From: Leptasterias polaris | Lineage: Eukaryota; Echinodermata; Asteroidea; Forcipulatida; Asteriidae | Assembly (NCBI GenBank): GCA_037783415.1 | Contig: JAZGTN010000149.1 | Span: 2,790,001-2,854,000, forward strand | Direction: 5' to 3' | DNA length: 64,000 nt | In this document: positions 35,601-48,400 of the stretch, one piece after another | How the letters are laid out: every line of letters starts with the position of its first letter | How positions within the stretch are numbered: the stretch's first letter is position 1 | The notes under the pieces: model-generated | What the model was told of the DNA's origin: nothing | Database searches by the model: none | Seen by the model: only the letters and a program-made list of their open reading frames with translations | Translations under genes and position numbers: made by a program

Positions 35601-38600
35601 TTTTTCTTAGAGCACATAACTCCACTGCAGGTGGGTTTAAGTCCTCGACGGGATGGGACAAACCTTGTTGGATGCATTTGTGTATGACATACCCATATTT
35701 CTGAGGATTGTTCGTGTTGTTTTAGTTGACAAAGCACTATCTTTAATACTGGGCATAGTGTCGAGATCCTCGTGTTGGCTGCCTTCAACAATAAAATCTT
35801 CTGGTTGAGGAGATAAGGGATTGACTGGTACTCTTTGTTATTGGTCTTCAATGGTAACAAAAGAGGTAGGTTCTGGTGTATCCTCATCACAAACAGATGC
35901 CGGAACGTTTGAGAACAAGGTAACTATGTTTGCATGGAGGTTTTCAATGTCTACGCCTTGTGACGGGTCAGTGTTGTCGCTTAAAATTTTGTAGAGCGGA
36001 ACGTCTTCAAGATCGACAACAGCGCAGTTGGGCTTCTGTGGAGCAGGAGCAGGTACCCACTTATTGTGAAGGTGGCATGGTGGACTTTCCTCGAAGTGCT
36101 GGAAGCAGAGGAAACACTGACAGGTTAAACAAGCTGCCCATACTTCTGAAGTGCAATTTACTGTTTCACAACAGGGAGTATCTTCATGCTGCTTTTGTAA
36201 TGTCTCAAAGAGGCGAGCGAGGGGTATGTTGTCGTCGTCTTCGTGAAGTTCATCTTCACTGCTGTAGTCGTCACCTTCGAATGCAATGACTTTTGCCATC
36301 CACCATTTATTTTGTGGCTTCCACCACATTTTAACAATGCTTCTCTTTTTGAGGACATCGCTTGCTTCTGCTCGCAATTCCTCCACCTTGACTACATTGG
36401 TCGAACCATCCTCCCATTTCACCAGCACGTCAGATCCTGGGCTGGGGTAGGTTATTCTAAGTAACAAAAAGAACATTTCAAGATAAGTCAAAAGCATTCA
36501 GACATTCTGTCAACTATCTTGTCAACTATCTTGTCAACTATCTTGTCAACTATCTTGCACTAAGTGTAGTATATCGAATATTGAATATTGAATGGATTTG
36601 AAAATGATGTTCATGGAAATGACTTGATTATTAACGCCAATATAAAAACAATTGTTTAATTTAAACTTTGCATGACCAACATTTACGAATAGTTATGCGA
36701 ACCCGTAATGAACATACTGAAGTAATAGGGATCTATGTATTGCTAGAGTCTCACTTGCCTACACCCACATAAACATAACTAAATCATTCACCACTAGGCG
36801 TACTGATGGAGGACAGTATAGACTAAGGGAAGGGTCTCTTAAACGTTTTATATTTGCAACATTAACTCATTTAGATAATGTTACATCAACAAAACTTAAT
36901 TTTTAAGAGCCAGATTATAACCTTCTACGACACTAGACAACAAAAACTATTTAAGCTACTTTTGATCATGCTTACCAATACTAGCACATAGCGTTACATA
37001 TTACTTCAAGGAACATACACACTTGATCTCATGTAACTGATAAGTGCTGTAGGTTTGTCTTTTTCTGTAGTTTTAATTGGGCCATAACTGTTAAGCAATA
37101 AATCAAACACATGAAGCCTTTTTTGGTAATTTAGGCTATACATTTAGCGCATGTAGTCTTAGCATAAATAAGCTGTTTCGTGTTAGGCCTTGTATACAAA
37201 AATACGTTGTATTAATATCATGCAAGCGTAAAATAAAAGTGGAGTGTGTATGATCAGTTGTCACGTTTAGTTCCACATACGTTGTTCTATGTAGGTCAAA
37301 ACTGATACACGATTATTGTGCATGTTAGGTTTACCAGCAGACACAACATGCAAGTTAACAGTGACTGTTAGTGTTAGTGTTAACTTGAACGTTGTGTGTG
37401 ACTGTTAACTTGACCTCTATGTATAACGTTAATGTGTATCGTTGTGTGTGGCCTTTATTAACCTTTTAGCCACTGGACCGCCCAGCCGCCAAAATCGATA
37501 AACCGTAACATGCGGTAGAAGGAAAAACTCACAAGCTTGTGTATTGCGATAAAACAAACAAAATAACATAAAAACACCCCAAAACATAAAAATATAAATA
37601 TATGGCCAGTTGGCCAAGTCAATGGCAATAGTTTAGATAATAGTGTTTAATTCACTCCCCTTCACAGATGACTTGTAAAGATGGTAACGCTAATGATGAT
37701 GAAATTTTGTAGCTTTCACCAACAACATGCTCATTTGTAACCAAACAAAAATTAATTTTCTTTCATCATGATGATACTATCAAAAACTAATGACTCGGCA
37801 ATTAATCACTATGAGCATTTGATGCCAGATAAAAGGCTTCAAAACTATTGTGTTCATTTTAACCTTATGAAAAATAATCGTCAGGAAAATTTCCGGTAGC
37901 CGTTAACGAGAGGCAGTTATTGTTCCCTAGGGATTTATCACCTTCGAATTGGAAATAATAATCTTATTCAATGACAATATTTACAAAATATACGAAAACT
38001 GTACATAGGGCCTACATAATTTGCCTTTTAAATGGTGTCTTTTGAAAATTTGAACCACGGTTCTAGTAATTTACTGTAAGAGTCTTGGAAAACTGAACAT
38101 CGTTTCAGCAAACTCGGGCGGTGCAGTGACTAGATGGTTAAAGTAGTACGGCGCCAGTGTGTACTTTTTCAAACACGAACACAAGGAAATTTTTTATACT
38201 TGTGGCAAACAAAATTAAATAAATTTACATCTGTCTACAGTATAATTACCTTTTTGACTGCATATTGAAGACAAGCTAGTGGAGTCGGCAAATCAATACT
38301 GTGTTGTATTTAAGAGAAACTGATGGTACCTGGCATTTCATTGATAAGTCACTCATAACTGGAGTGGTTACCAGCGCATTTGCCTATTCGTCACTTTGTA
38401 AAAAACAAAAGGGTCTATTTATTTGTTTACGGAGTGGCGAATCACTTATTCGTCAGTATGTAAAGAAACATTTATTAGCCTTCAAACATATTCGCCAACA
38501 TGGTGTCTTTATATCTTTAAAATTAGACATTATTTCGGTTCAAAACCTTCAGAAATGAATTCAGAAGACAAACTAACCCTAAAACTGCAAAAACCTCAAT

Positions 38601-38647
38601 TTGCTAAAAATTGCTGATTCGTCACTGTGAGAAAAATGCGACGAATT
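32628..38647 (-). mobile_element. 6 kb DNA transposon with a damaged transposase gene
   Basis: The left end AATTCGTCGCATTTTTCTCA (32628) is inverted at 38647, with one mismatch in about 34 bp. AATT at both tips could be a 4 bp target duplication or part of the repeat. Subterminal ATTCGTCAGTNTGTAAAAA motifs lie at 32850-33025 and 38385-38470. The gene at 34037-36497 runs on the minus strand. 36500-38380 holds no recognised exon, only a 13 bp tandem repeat (TGTCAACTATCTT, four times) at about 36507-36556. The insertion lies about 0.7 kb from the USP25/28 His-box exon. Confidence 0.75.
34037..36497 (-). pseudogene. Transposase-like gene with DGCAGQNKN motif, frameshifted
   Basis: Four overlapping frames make one protein. 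The first (36497-35838, 219 codons) starts after a likely acceptor TTGTTACTTAG near 36459 and has VLVKWEDGS and VKMWWKPQNKWWMAKV, like a Tudor or chromo fold. The second (35890-35456) is Cys-rich. The third (35496-34945) has YNLPDDQGISKIVCRIMFLN. The last (34948-34037, 303 codons) has FADGCAGQNKN and HGQSEGDSAHSTIERALK, whose D, H, E and H residues look catalytic. I recall such proteins as widespread invertebrate transposases but cannot name the superfamily with certainty. A TAA at about 35838 and single-base shifts near 35485 and in an A6 run at about 34960 break it; no large deletion is seen. Confidence 0.7.
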
Positions 38648-38649
38648 GT

Positions 38650-39379
38650 TATTATTAAAAAATATACTATTTTCAAATACAGCGGCTTGCTCAATCGAGG
38701 GACCTCTTGGTATGGAGAGTAAAGTGATTCCAGACTCAGCAATCACAGCTTCATCATTCTTTCGGAACATAACCATTTACGCACCGCAACGATCTCGGCT
38801 AAACACCGAAGGTAAACATTAACCACATGACGATCATAGACATTCCCCCAATGATTGGTTTCCTACAAAAAAAAATTGAAATATTACGGTATGTTCGAAG
38901 AAGAGCTACGCAACAATTTTGAGCAGCTTGTTCATAAGAACTTACTGAGTTTTAAGATCACGCTACATTAATCTCCAATGATTGCTGTGGGCTTGATTGA
39001 CTCTGCAATTGTCATCACTCGAAGTGTACCTTTGGTTTTTGGAATCATTCGATTGTTAATCCTATTTAAATGTAGATTTTTATTATATAAAAAAACTAAC
39101 CTGTGAAAATTCCACTTCAAAAGGTCGCTTTTGTGAGATATCACCGAAAATCCGAAGCGATGTCCATGCAGGAAGAATAATCCCTATATAATAGGAATGC
39201 ACATTATGTATAAGCGTTTCTGACAGAAACGTTTCTCAGATTCAAAATTGGGGGCATAACAACTGGTATACAAAACTTCAAAGTGAATGTTTCTCAACAT
39301 GCTTTATACTGTCGAAAGCTGTAGGCTTCCAACCAACTTGTTGTATTGCCATTCACTTAAAGAGTGACTGCCAAACGAC
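38650..39379. other. Intron or 3' region of USP25/28, two doubtful exons
   Basis: On the minus strand 38776-38690 reads FRKNDEAVIAESGITLLSI, which could be a very decayed match to the KYND segment after the His box. 39188-39106 is bounded by TATAG and the donor GTTAGT and reads ILPAWTSLRIFGDISQKRPF. Neither is convincing. Confidence 0.25.
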
Positions 39380-39469
39380 ATTTCTTCGGTGGTTTAGGAT
39401 GTAGGCCCAGTAGTGTCCCGCTGAGGCCTGGCCTTTGTGGACGAGTACAGCATGAAGATGGTACTCGTA
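39380..39469 (-). CDS. USP25/28: USP25/28 exon: catalytic His box
   Basis: After CTTGATAG the exon reads [20 protein letters not shown], then WAYI. The His of GHYW is the catalytic histidine of the USP fold. It joins 39773-39843 in phase 0. The exon end is unclear: the frame reads on to a TGA at 39353-39355, and only weak donors (GTCGTT at 39379, GTGAAT at 39356) are present. Confidence 0.75.
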
Positions 39470-42400
39470 CTATCAAGATAAAACAAGAGTACTTTTCAAT
39501 TGTAAATGGTGAGATTTATCAGGGCCTAGCCTGTCAGCCCTAGTGTGTCAGGGCCCAGCCTGTCAAGGCCTAGTGTGTCCGGACCTACATGTAGCCCTTC
39601 AGGGCCTAGCCTGTCAGGGGGATGGGTTATGATTGAGTGCCTGGAATGTCAATTGAGTCGCTAGCCTTCAAGTTTGCAGACTTCTGGTCTATGGCACTTT
39701 ACATAATTTGTTTTCATAGATAAATCAAATGCTTCCAAAGCCGTTCTTTGATTTGACACTTAGTGTACTTACATTCATAAGGTGATCATCTACATAGACT
39801 GTGTCTTTCAGATCTTTAAGGGTTGCTATTCTCTCTTGTAGATCTAAAAGAGACAAAATGAATAAGAACTTTACGAGCAAATTGCAGCTGCATCTTATGC
39901 CATACCTAATTCAGTACGCCACCAAACTATACCCATAAGACTGCAAACATTCACAATACATGGAGAAAAGTCAATGTATTTGCAATCTTTAGAATAGTTA
40001 AAGGCCTGATGTCTCGACCCTAGCAGAGTCTTTCTTGAAGGCTTAATGATAACACAACACACATAAACAGGTAAATTGGTGTAACAGCAGTAAATTGGAA
40101 AGAAACGAAAAGAAAGAGAGGCAGAAAGCGTGCAGAAAAAGCAAGAAATAAAAAATTAAGAAGGAGACCAAGGAGGTGGGTAGAGGGACGGGGCTGATTT
40201 AACCACAAGAGGTTGGAAACACGAAAGACAAAATAAAAGGTGAAAAGAGGCAGAAAAGGTACTTAATAAGTGACTGACGCAGACTTAAAAGGGGGATATC
40301 TGTGGGAAAAGGAAGGCAAAGACAACAAATGGTCATCCTTCTTGGATGTTCAGACCATGAGGATGAATGGTCTGGAGGCGCCTTATCCACAGTTTCTCCC
40401 TACTCAGACAAACAGTCTCTCTGTGGTTACCGAGTGTCTTAATGCCCTGATTTACAATCTTAAATAGTGGCAGTGTCCTGTGGTAGTGGCGTGGTCGAGT
40501 GGTCTAGTGCACCAGACTCGAGTTCTGGTGTTCTCAGAGTGAGGGCTCGGTACCAGTCATGCAGAAGGTGGTACCTTGGGCATTTTCTTTTGGCAGTTGT
40601 ATGGAAGCCAGGGCCTTTTCCAAACCCTTGGCTTGGGCTCTGGCCCCAGCTTGGGCTCTGGCCCCAGCTTGGGCTCCATCATCGGTTTTGGTGCAGGCTT
40701 TACTTAACTGATTTGGGCTGTTCACCCAAATCAGTTTTGTCCACCTACTCCTGGGACTTAATCCTTACCGAATTGTTTGGACATAAACAACTGCTGATAA
40801 CCGTATTGTTTGACTATCAAGCATGAAGCACACATTCTTACAAAACAGAAAGCTTTCGTTCAAAGGTCATTTTTACAAACCCCATTATCTACTTGAAGAC
40901 ATTGTTTTACAGCAAAATAAGCATAACAAAGTTCTCACTTATTGAATTCCCTTCCATATAATCAAAACATTCCTTAAGACCGTTAAATCTAGCAAAAAGG
41001 CGTCCCTGGTCGCACGTAAATTCACTTCAAATATCCCGGGGTTAGTTCAACAGCTAAAACCCATGAGGAACAGCCCTCTTCTTCAAAAACATCAGCAGCA
41101 GAGGCTTAGGCTACTAATTAAAAGACTGGACCCCGATGAACCCCTCATCACCCGTAAAAAATGAACGGTCTTCTTGTATTTCTTACGGCTCTTCGCATTG
41201 CAACACTTAACACCGCAGGGTGTTCAGGCGAACTTAAAAATATCAGTGTCAAGACTTATGTCGATGTTACTCTTCATAATCCTGACGTCGTTCTCCTGCA
41301 GGAAACCTATGATCTAACCGAAAGTTCCTCGTGTTGGGAACACTGGCCTTATCATATCCACTGCGCGCAGGGTCATTCGCGTGGGATTGGTGTAGCTACT
41401 TTGATTAAAAAAAGCTGTAATTTCAATATTATTACTTGTGGTACCATTTTCAACAGTCACAATTTGTATCTTAAAATAGAGATCGATTCCGTCTTGCACC
41501 ATATTTATAACATCCTCATTCCTCAGACGGACAGTCTTGCTTTTGATTGTATTTATTCTTTACTTGCTCACTGTACCGAGCATAATGACGGGTTTGTTGT
41601 ACTCGGAGGTGATTTTAATTGTACTTCTAACCCTATTCTTGATCGCTTTTGTACCGTTAAAGAGCAACGATATAAAGTCGCCCAGGCTTTAGAAAATTCT
41701 TTTCATCAGCTGAGTGTCAGTGACGTTTGGCGGAGGCAAAATCCCACTAGGTGCGAATACACCTGGTTCCGTAATAATCCTGCTAGAGGTTCTTTGTCCA
41801 AATCCAGATTTTTAATTTCTGATGCTCTTTTGCCTTCAGTGCCTCTCTGCAAAATGTATCCGTGTGCCATTTCTGATCATAGTGCCGTTTGCCTCGAACT
41901 CAAAATCTCGCCCCCCAGGCGGAGGGGCAGTTCGCACTGGCATTTTAACAACTCTCTTCTTGAAAATAAAGATTACACTGACGCAATTTTCCTCTTTCTC
42001 AAGCAATGGCGCCAACAAAAGCCTAACTACAGTGATATTCGCACTTGGTGGGACTTTGGCAAATGTCACATTAAAAGTCTCTCCCAGCTGTTTGGCGCTA
42101 AAAATGCTGAAACCAAGCGGCAAACTTTTAAAAACCTGAACGATAGTATCGAGACACTTCAATCCTCCCCAGAATTGTCTTCTGACACTCAGCAGGTCCT
42201 TAGTGAACAACGAAATGCACTTCGTTTACTTTATGAACAAGAAGCTCAGGGTGCCCTCATCCGAGCCCGTTTTATGTGTAATAATGAAGTAGACGCTTCG
42301 TCCAGCTTTTTCTTCGGTATGGACAAATTGGCTTCGATGAGTAAACACATTTCCCAAATTCGGCTTTCCTCTGGCACTGTCGCAGACAATCCCAGTAAAA

Positions 42401-45400
42401 TTAACTCTCATATCCATAAATTCTATGAAGATCTTTACAGACGAACTGATACCGAGGAAGGCGCGGGCGAGCTCCTACTTCAAAACATACCCACTCTCGA
42501 TCCCTGCGACGCAGATGACTGCGAAATGCCTTTCACACTCGAGGAACTTGACTCCGCCGTCAAGCAACTCACCCATAACAAATCTCCTGGCCTGGACGGA
42601 CTAACGTCTGAATTTTACCAGTTTTTCTGGCCGGCTCTCAAAAACGACATCCTGTCCGTCTTTAATGATTCAATTCTGTTGGGCTCTCTACCGGTTTCCT
42701 CCTAGATATAGCAAACTGGCGCCCTGTGTCTTTATTGAATATTGATTACAAGATTTATGCTAAAGTCATGACGAACAGACTCAAGAAAGTCATCGACCAA
42801 GTTGTTCATCTGGATCAAAGTTACTCGGTGCCCGGGTGCTCTATCTATGACAACGTTAACCTCATCAGGGACAGTCTTTTGTATTGTAATTCTAATAATA
42901 TTCCCCTGGCTCTTTTAAATCTAGATCAAAAAAAAGCCTTTGACAATGTGGATCATGATTACCTTTTCAATACTTTGAAGGCAATGGGCTTCGGCCAGCG
43001 CTTCATTTCATATGTTCAGGTCATGTATCAAAACGCTGAGAGTTTAATCAAAGTGGCTGGTTCTCTCACCTCCCCCCTCTCGTTTCAGAAAGGAATCAGA
43101 CAGGGGTGCCCGCTCTCAGGACTGCTTTACTTGATTGCCATTGAGCCTTTCCTACACATGCTTCGCCTTAAACTCAATGATTTCGGTTTAAAATCTCCTT
43201 GCAACAGTGAGAATGCTATTGTTGTATCCGCCTACGCGGATGATATCACAATTTTTATCACACATGATCGAGGATTCAACATTGTCAGAGATGCCTATCA
43301 ATTGTTCAGCCAGGCCTCTGCTGCTCGTTTAAATCTAACTAAATCCCAGAGTCTGTGGGTCGAATCATGGATCTCTAGGACTGATCACCCCCTTAAATTT
43401 CAATGGAATAATGATGGTTTGACTTTCCTTGGTATTCAGCTTGGTATTAAATTCTAATCATTTTATCAAAAAAAAACTGGCAAGAGTGTCAAAAAAAACT
43501 TGAAAAGAGCATCTCGAGCTGGAAGCGGTTTTCTTTTAAGATGTCTCTGATAGCTAATGAAATTGTGTCTTCTAAACTCTTTCACACCCTCGCCACCTTG
43601 TCCCCTCCTCAAGATATCCTGAACAAATTCCAAGGAAAGTTGAACGATTTCATATGGAACGGGGGAAGGCACTGGTTGAGAAAATCGGTTCTGTATCAAA
43701 ACCCGGACAGAGGGGGCTTGAGACTTGTATGTCTCCAGGCACGTTTACTCGCATTCCGTTTCAACTTATTGCGTTCTTTCCTCAAACATCCTCTCCATCA
43801 CCCTTCCTTTGATTTTATCAGTTATTACTTTCATCAGTACCATCAGTACCGCAAACTCGGGTTCGATCGTGAACTCTTCACTACCGCTATTGACTCCAAA
43901 ATTTTCCCCCATCTCCCAACGTTTCATTGTGATCTTATGCGTGCCTGGTTAGAAATAGGTGCTCGAGTGGCAACACTACCTAGTGATTTTTCTTCCTTTG
44001 TTAATTTACCTCTTAATAGTTTGTTTTTCACTGAGCTAGACAGGGATGGGAGGCCTCCTGCCCAGCGGCTTATGGAGTGTGGGATCCGACTCGTCAAACA
44101 CCTGCTGGATGACAACACTGGCGCTTGGCTACCTCCAGAAAAGTGGCCAAAGACGTCGACTCTCAGAACATCGGCCCGATGTTTATCCAACGACTTGGTA
44201 ATGATGCGCCATATGATTTGTAAACTATCCTCCCTTTTCAATGTTAAGGGATGCCTGCCTGGCCTGGCCAATCCTCAAGCTCTGTCCCCCGCTGTCACTC
44301 TTCCACCGGCTGTTATTTTTGGGACAGATATAGATGGCCTGACAACACCCACAAAGTACATTTACCGAAAAATAAACGACAGCATCCACTCTCTTCCGGA
44401 TAAAACAACTACCCACTGGCATGACAACGGATACGTCGACAAAGACACAAACTTTAATTGGAAAGAGACCTACCGTCTTCCCACCTCCAAAAAAGAAGGC
44501 GATATTCAGTTTAAACTGTTCCACAACATTATAGCCATCATTACCTGTTCTTCACCACATCAATGCCGACCACTCCCCGCTGTGCGGGTGGTGTGGTGAA
44601 AAAGGAACAATACCACACCTCTTCATAACCTGTCCTCAAATACAACCGTCTCTAAATCTGCTTCACAGTCTCCTTCAATGTCTTCTTCCACAGGCTACAC
44701 TGAATTTCGACAACTACTGGGCACTCATCCCACACGCCAGGGGCCGCGGGAGGGAGGTCGTCCGTCTCTGCAATTATCTTATCATTAGTCTGAAATCCGT
44801 TATCTACTGGCTCTATTTAAATTCTGTTTTTGCTAACCCTTTGGTCGTATGGCGGAACCGTATTCAGCATAAAGTTCTTGCCGACTGGTATTACTACAAA
44901 GTATCCAATAACTTTCAAATTTTCCAGAAAACATGGGACATCCATAACTTGCTTGGTTTATTTAAATAACTTGTCTCTCTACAGTTTATGCGTATATCGC
45001 GTGTTCACTGTGTTTCTTGCTTAACCCATATGTTGTATTTCTAATTTCGTGCTTTTTCTTGTTATTGCTATATTTTTCAATTGAAATTGTCTTTTTAAGT
45101 TGTATGTATTGATTTAATATTGTTTAGACAATAAAGTTTCAATTGAAAAGTCAAAAAAAGTCCTCGGTCTGATCTGTAATCTCAAACACTTTTTTGTACA
45201 CAACCATATAGCGCTCCGTAGGTGTTTGGCATTTCGGATCTTTCAAATCCAGTTTGAAGAGATTGCAAAATAGCAACCTTATTTTATTTGACCATCATTG
45301 GAAAGATCCGATCTTTCCCTTTTCAATGATGGTAAGCTTGGGTATGGCAGGTGAACACGGACAAAACTGCAGCTTTATTACAAATGGCCTTTGTGCTCAG

Positions 45401-48400
45401 GCTTGAGTGCTTTTTTGTGTGTAAGCTTGATCGACTAAAGTCGCCAACGGTAAGGAAGGGGGAGTAATAGTGCAGTCGACTAAAGTCGCCTATGGTAAGG
45501 AAAGGGTTAACAGGATTACCACCTTAACTGTCCGTAAGGATGTAGGCATGGGTACTATCCACTATGAGCCTGGCTGGTAGAGCAGAATGCACTACCTTCC
45601 CAAGCTCTGGTATTCTTGCCAAAGCTAATGATGTATCATGTTTATCAGACATTTTTTAAGTTAACTGACCTCTGACATCTGCTTCCACCTCAGTTCTCCA
45701 TCTGCGTAGACAGTCTTGTAGTATATCTAGCTCTGTGTCCGTGATGTGCCTGGGGGAGGGGGTTGTCTCTGGTAGCGCTGAGGGACCAGGAGAGGTTGGG
45801 ACTGACGACGGAGAGGCTGGCAACGTCAGTAACAACAGTTGAGACTAAGGGCTTACGGTCTGGACTGAAGCTACACAACAAAATAGAAGATCAAATGTTA
45901 GCATTTACCTTATTAACAGCTGATTTGAAAGTGAGGCTGTTGTTAGCCCGAACATCTTACATCACACGAGGCGCATGCATCACCAGCTACCAGCTACCAG
46001 CATTCAGAACCTGCCTATGGGAGACAACCAGTCTCACTTCAATATGCCACAACATGCTGATGTACACAGTGGAGCCATAGCCCAAAGTGCTTCAATGAGA
46101 GTGGTAAACTGGAGAAGCCAATACCTGTGCTCAATTGCAACATAATTTGGGGCAGTTGCAATCTGCAGCACCGATGGATCACAATATACAAACACAATGA
46201 CAGGAAAGTGCGAAATGGATCCCCTCACCGTTGAGTGCAAAGATTGGGAGACTTTGAGGCATTTTGGAGAGTATGCACCAATTGACCCCTTGCACACAAA
46301 TCACACGCAGTGACTGTCCCATGCTCACCATATGGGAGTCAACAGGTAAGCATGTAAACGACACATCACCTAAAATTCACCCAACACTGTATAACACACA
46401 GGGACATTGACTCCCAAAATGGCACAACCAAGATTATTGTGATGATGAGGTCAGGTGAATTGGGCCAATTCAATTCAATAATGGTTTATTAAAAAAACTT
46501 AAATCTTAAAAATTTAAACAGTACCAAAGGATAATTAAAGACAAAAATAAAACATTAATATAATAATATGAGGATCAATGAATAGGGGGTTGACCTACCC
46601 TGATGAGGGTGGACTGCTGGTCAGGGATCGGGGCGGTGATGTCATCTCTACATCCTGGATATTGGAGTTGTTAGACGAGAGGGGAACCAGCCGTTGCCTC
46701 GGGCTGTTCTCCGGTGAAGTACTGTGGGCAAACTCCAGAGCGTACTGTAGAACATCTTGCAATGGGAATCTCTTTGAACCGGACCCATAGTTTAAATATC
46801 TGCAGCATTAAAAAAAATGTTTTATTATGTTTCTGTTTAAATTAACCCTCCTACTGTCTGACCAATCAATGTCACCAACTGTGATTTTGGATATCCAATG
46901 TACGCAACATAATGTGCTGAATGCATCTACGCAGTGCACAATCAACCCTCCTACTGTCCGACTGTTCAACATTATCCAGTGTGTTTTTGGATGATAGATA
47001 AACTATGTTAGCCTGCAATAAATATCATGTGATGAATGCATCTAGAAAGTACACAATCAACCCTACAACTGTCAGATAATTCAATAGCATCCACTGTGGT
47101 TTTGAATAATAGGTAAACGGTGGCCTGCAATATGATATCATCATGTGGTGAATGCATCCACACAGTCAACCCTCCTACTGTCTGAGCTTTCATTCTCATC
47201 CACTGTTGTTTTGAATGACAATTAGTATACAGCTCGCCAGCCTGCAATATACATGTCATGTCATACCTCACGGTAAAAAAGAAAAAAAACGTTTACAACG
47301 CCACCGTGGAATAAAGGATTTCACTAAACATAGTATGCATAGATTGAGTGCACCGACTAGTTATAAAAGATCTAGACATTGGATACACTCGGCATGAAGT
47401 GAAGAAAAATTAAAAAATATACGAAGCAAAGTTTTGGTCATTTTATGAAAAGTATTGTGTGGAGGAGGCACAAGAAAAAAAAGGAGGGGTGGTTGGGGAC
47501 GCTTAATGTTTTGCATGGGTCCTGATTAAGTTCATTACCGAATGAGAAATTAAAATACTTGTGACCATTATTTAGTCTGTGAAACTTGATTTACTTCATG
47601 CAACCTGACTTACTACACGGAACCTGAGGTTGTCAAAGTCATTTTAGATAAAGGAAATATGAACTTGTGAAAAACAAAGACCTGTAACCGAATTAAGTCT
47701 GTGAAACCTGACTTACGCCATGAAACCTGACTTACGACACGGAACCTGAGGTTGTCAAGGTCATTTTAGAAAAGGGAAATATGAACTTGTGAAAAACAAG
47801 GACCTGTAACCAATTTAAGTCTGTGAAACCTGACTTATGCCATGAAACCTGACTTACGACACGGAACCTGAGGTTGTCAAGGTCATTTTAGAAAAGGGAA
47901 ATTTGAAGAGCGAAACAATAAGGACCTGTGACTAGATTTAGTCTGTGAAACCTGAAATACTTCATGAAACATAAAGTACTGAAAGTTATTTTAGAAAGGG
48001 GAAACTAAAAAGTTTAAAAACAAAGATTACGCTTAAAAAAAAATTTGAATTAATAAATAAATGGGATAGGGAAGGGGTTGAGTTGGGTTTTAGTTAGTAT
48101 GAAAAGCCGGCAATTTAAAGTACTTAACCACCTCTTTAAATAGAAAAAATGAAAAAATGAAAAAGCACGACTCGTCAGGTGCAGCATGCTTTGAGGCTTG
48201 GCAGGTTTCGTCTCATGAGACTGCACTACCTGCCTGTTAAGTATTTTATACAAATTTATAATTGGCATGTGGGAGGTCCAAAGTGATTAATTTTTCCTGA
48301 GGTGGGAAAAGCGAAGGGCCGGGAGAAAAACCCTCATGGCAAAGGAGAGAGCCAAACCCACATCTCTACTCAGATATGGTCTCGGCAGGGAATCAAACCA

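Noticed and set aside
45690..45881. 63-codon minus-strand frame SFSPDRK-like over the USP exon
   Set aside because: It is out of frame with the conserved CLRRWRTE exon and has no homology.
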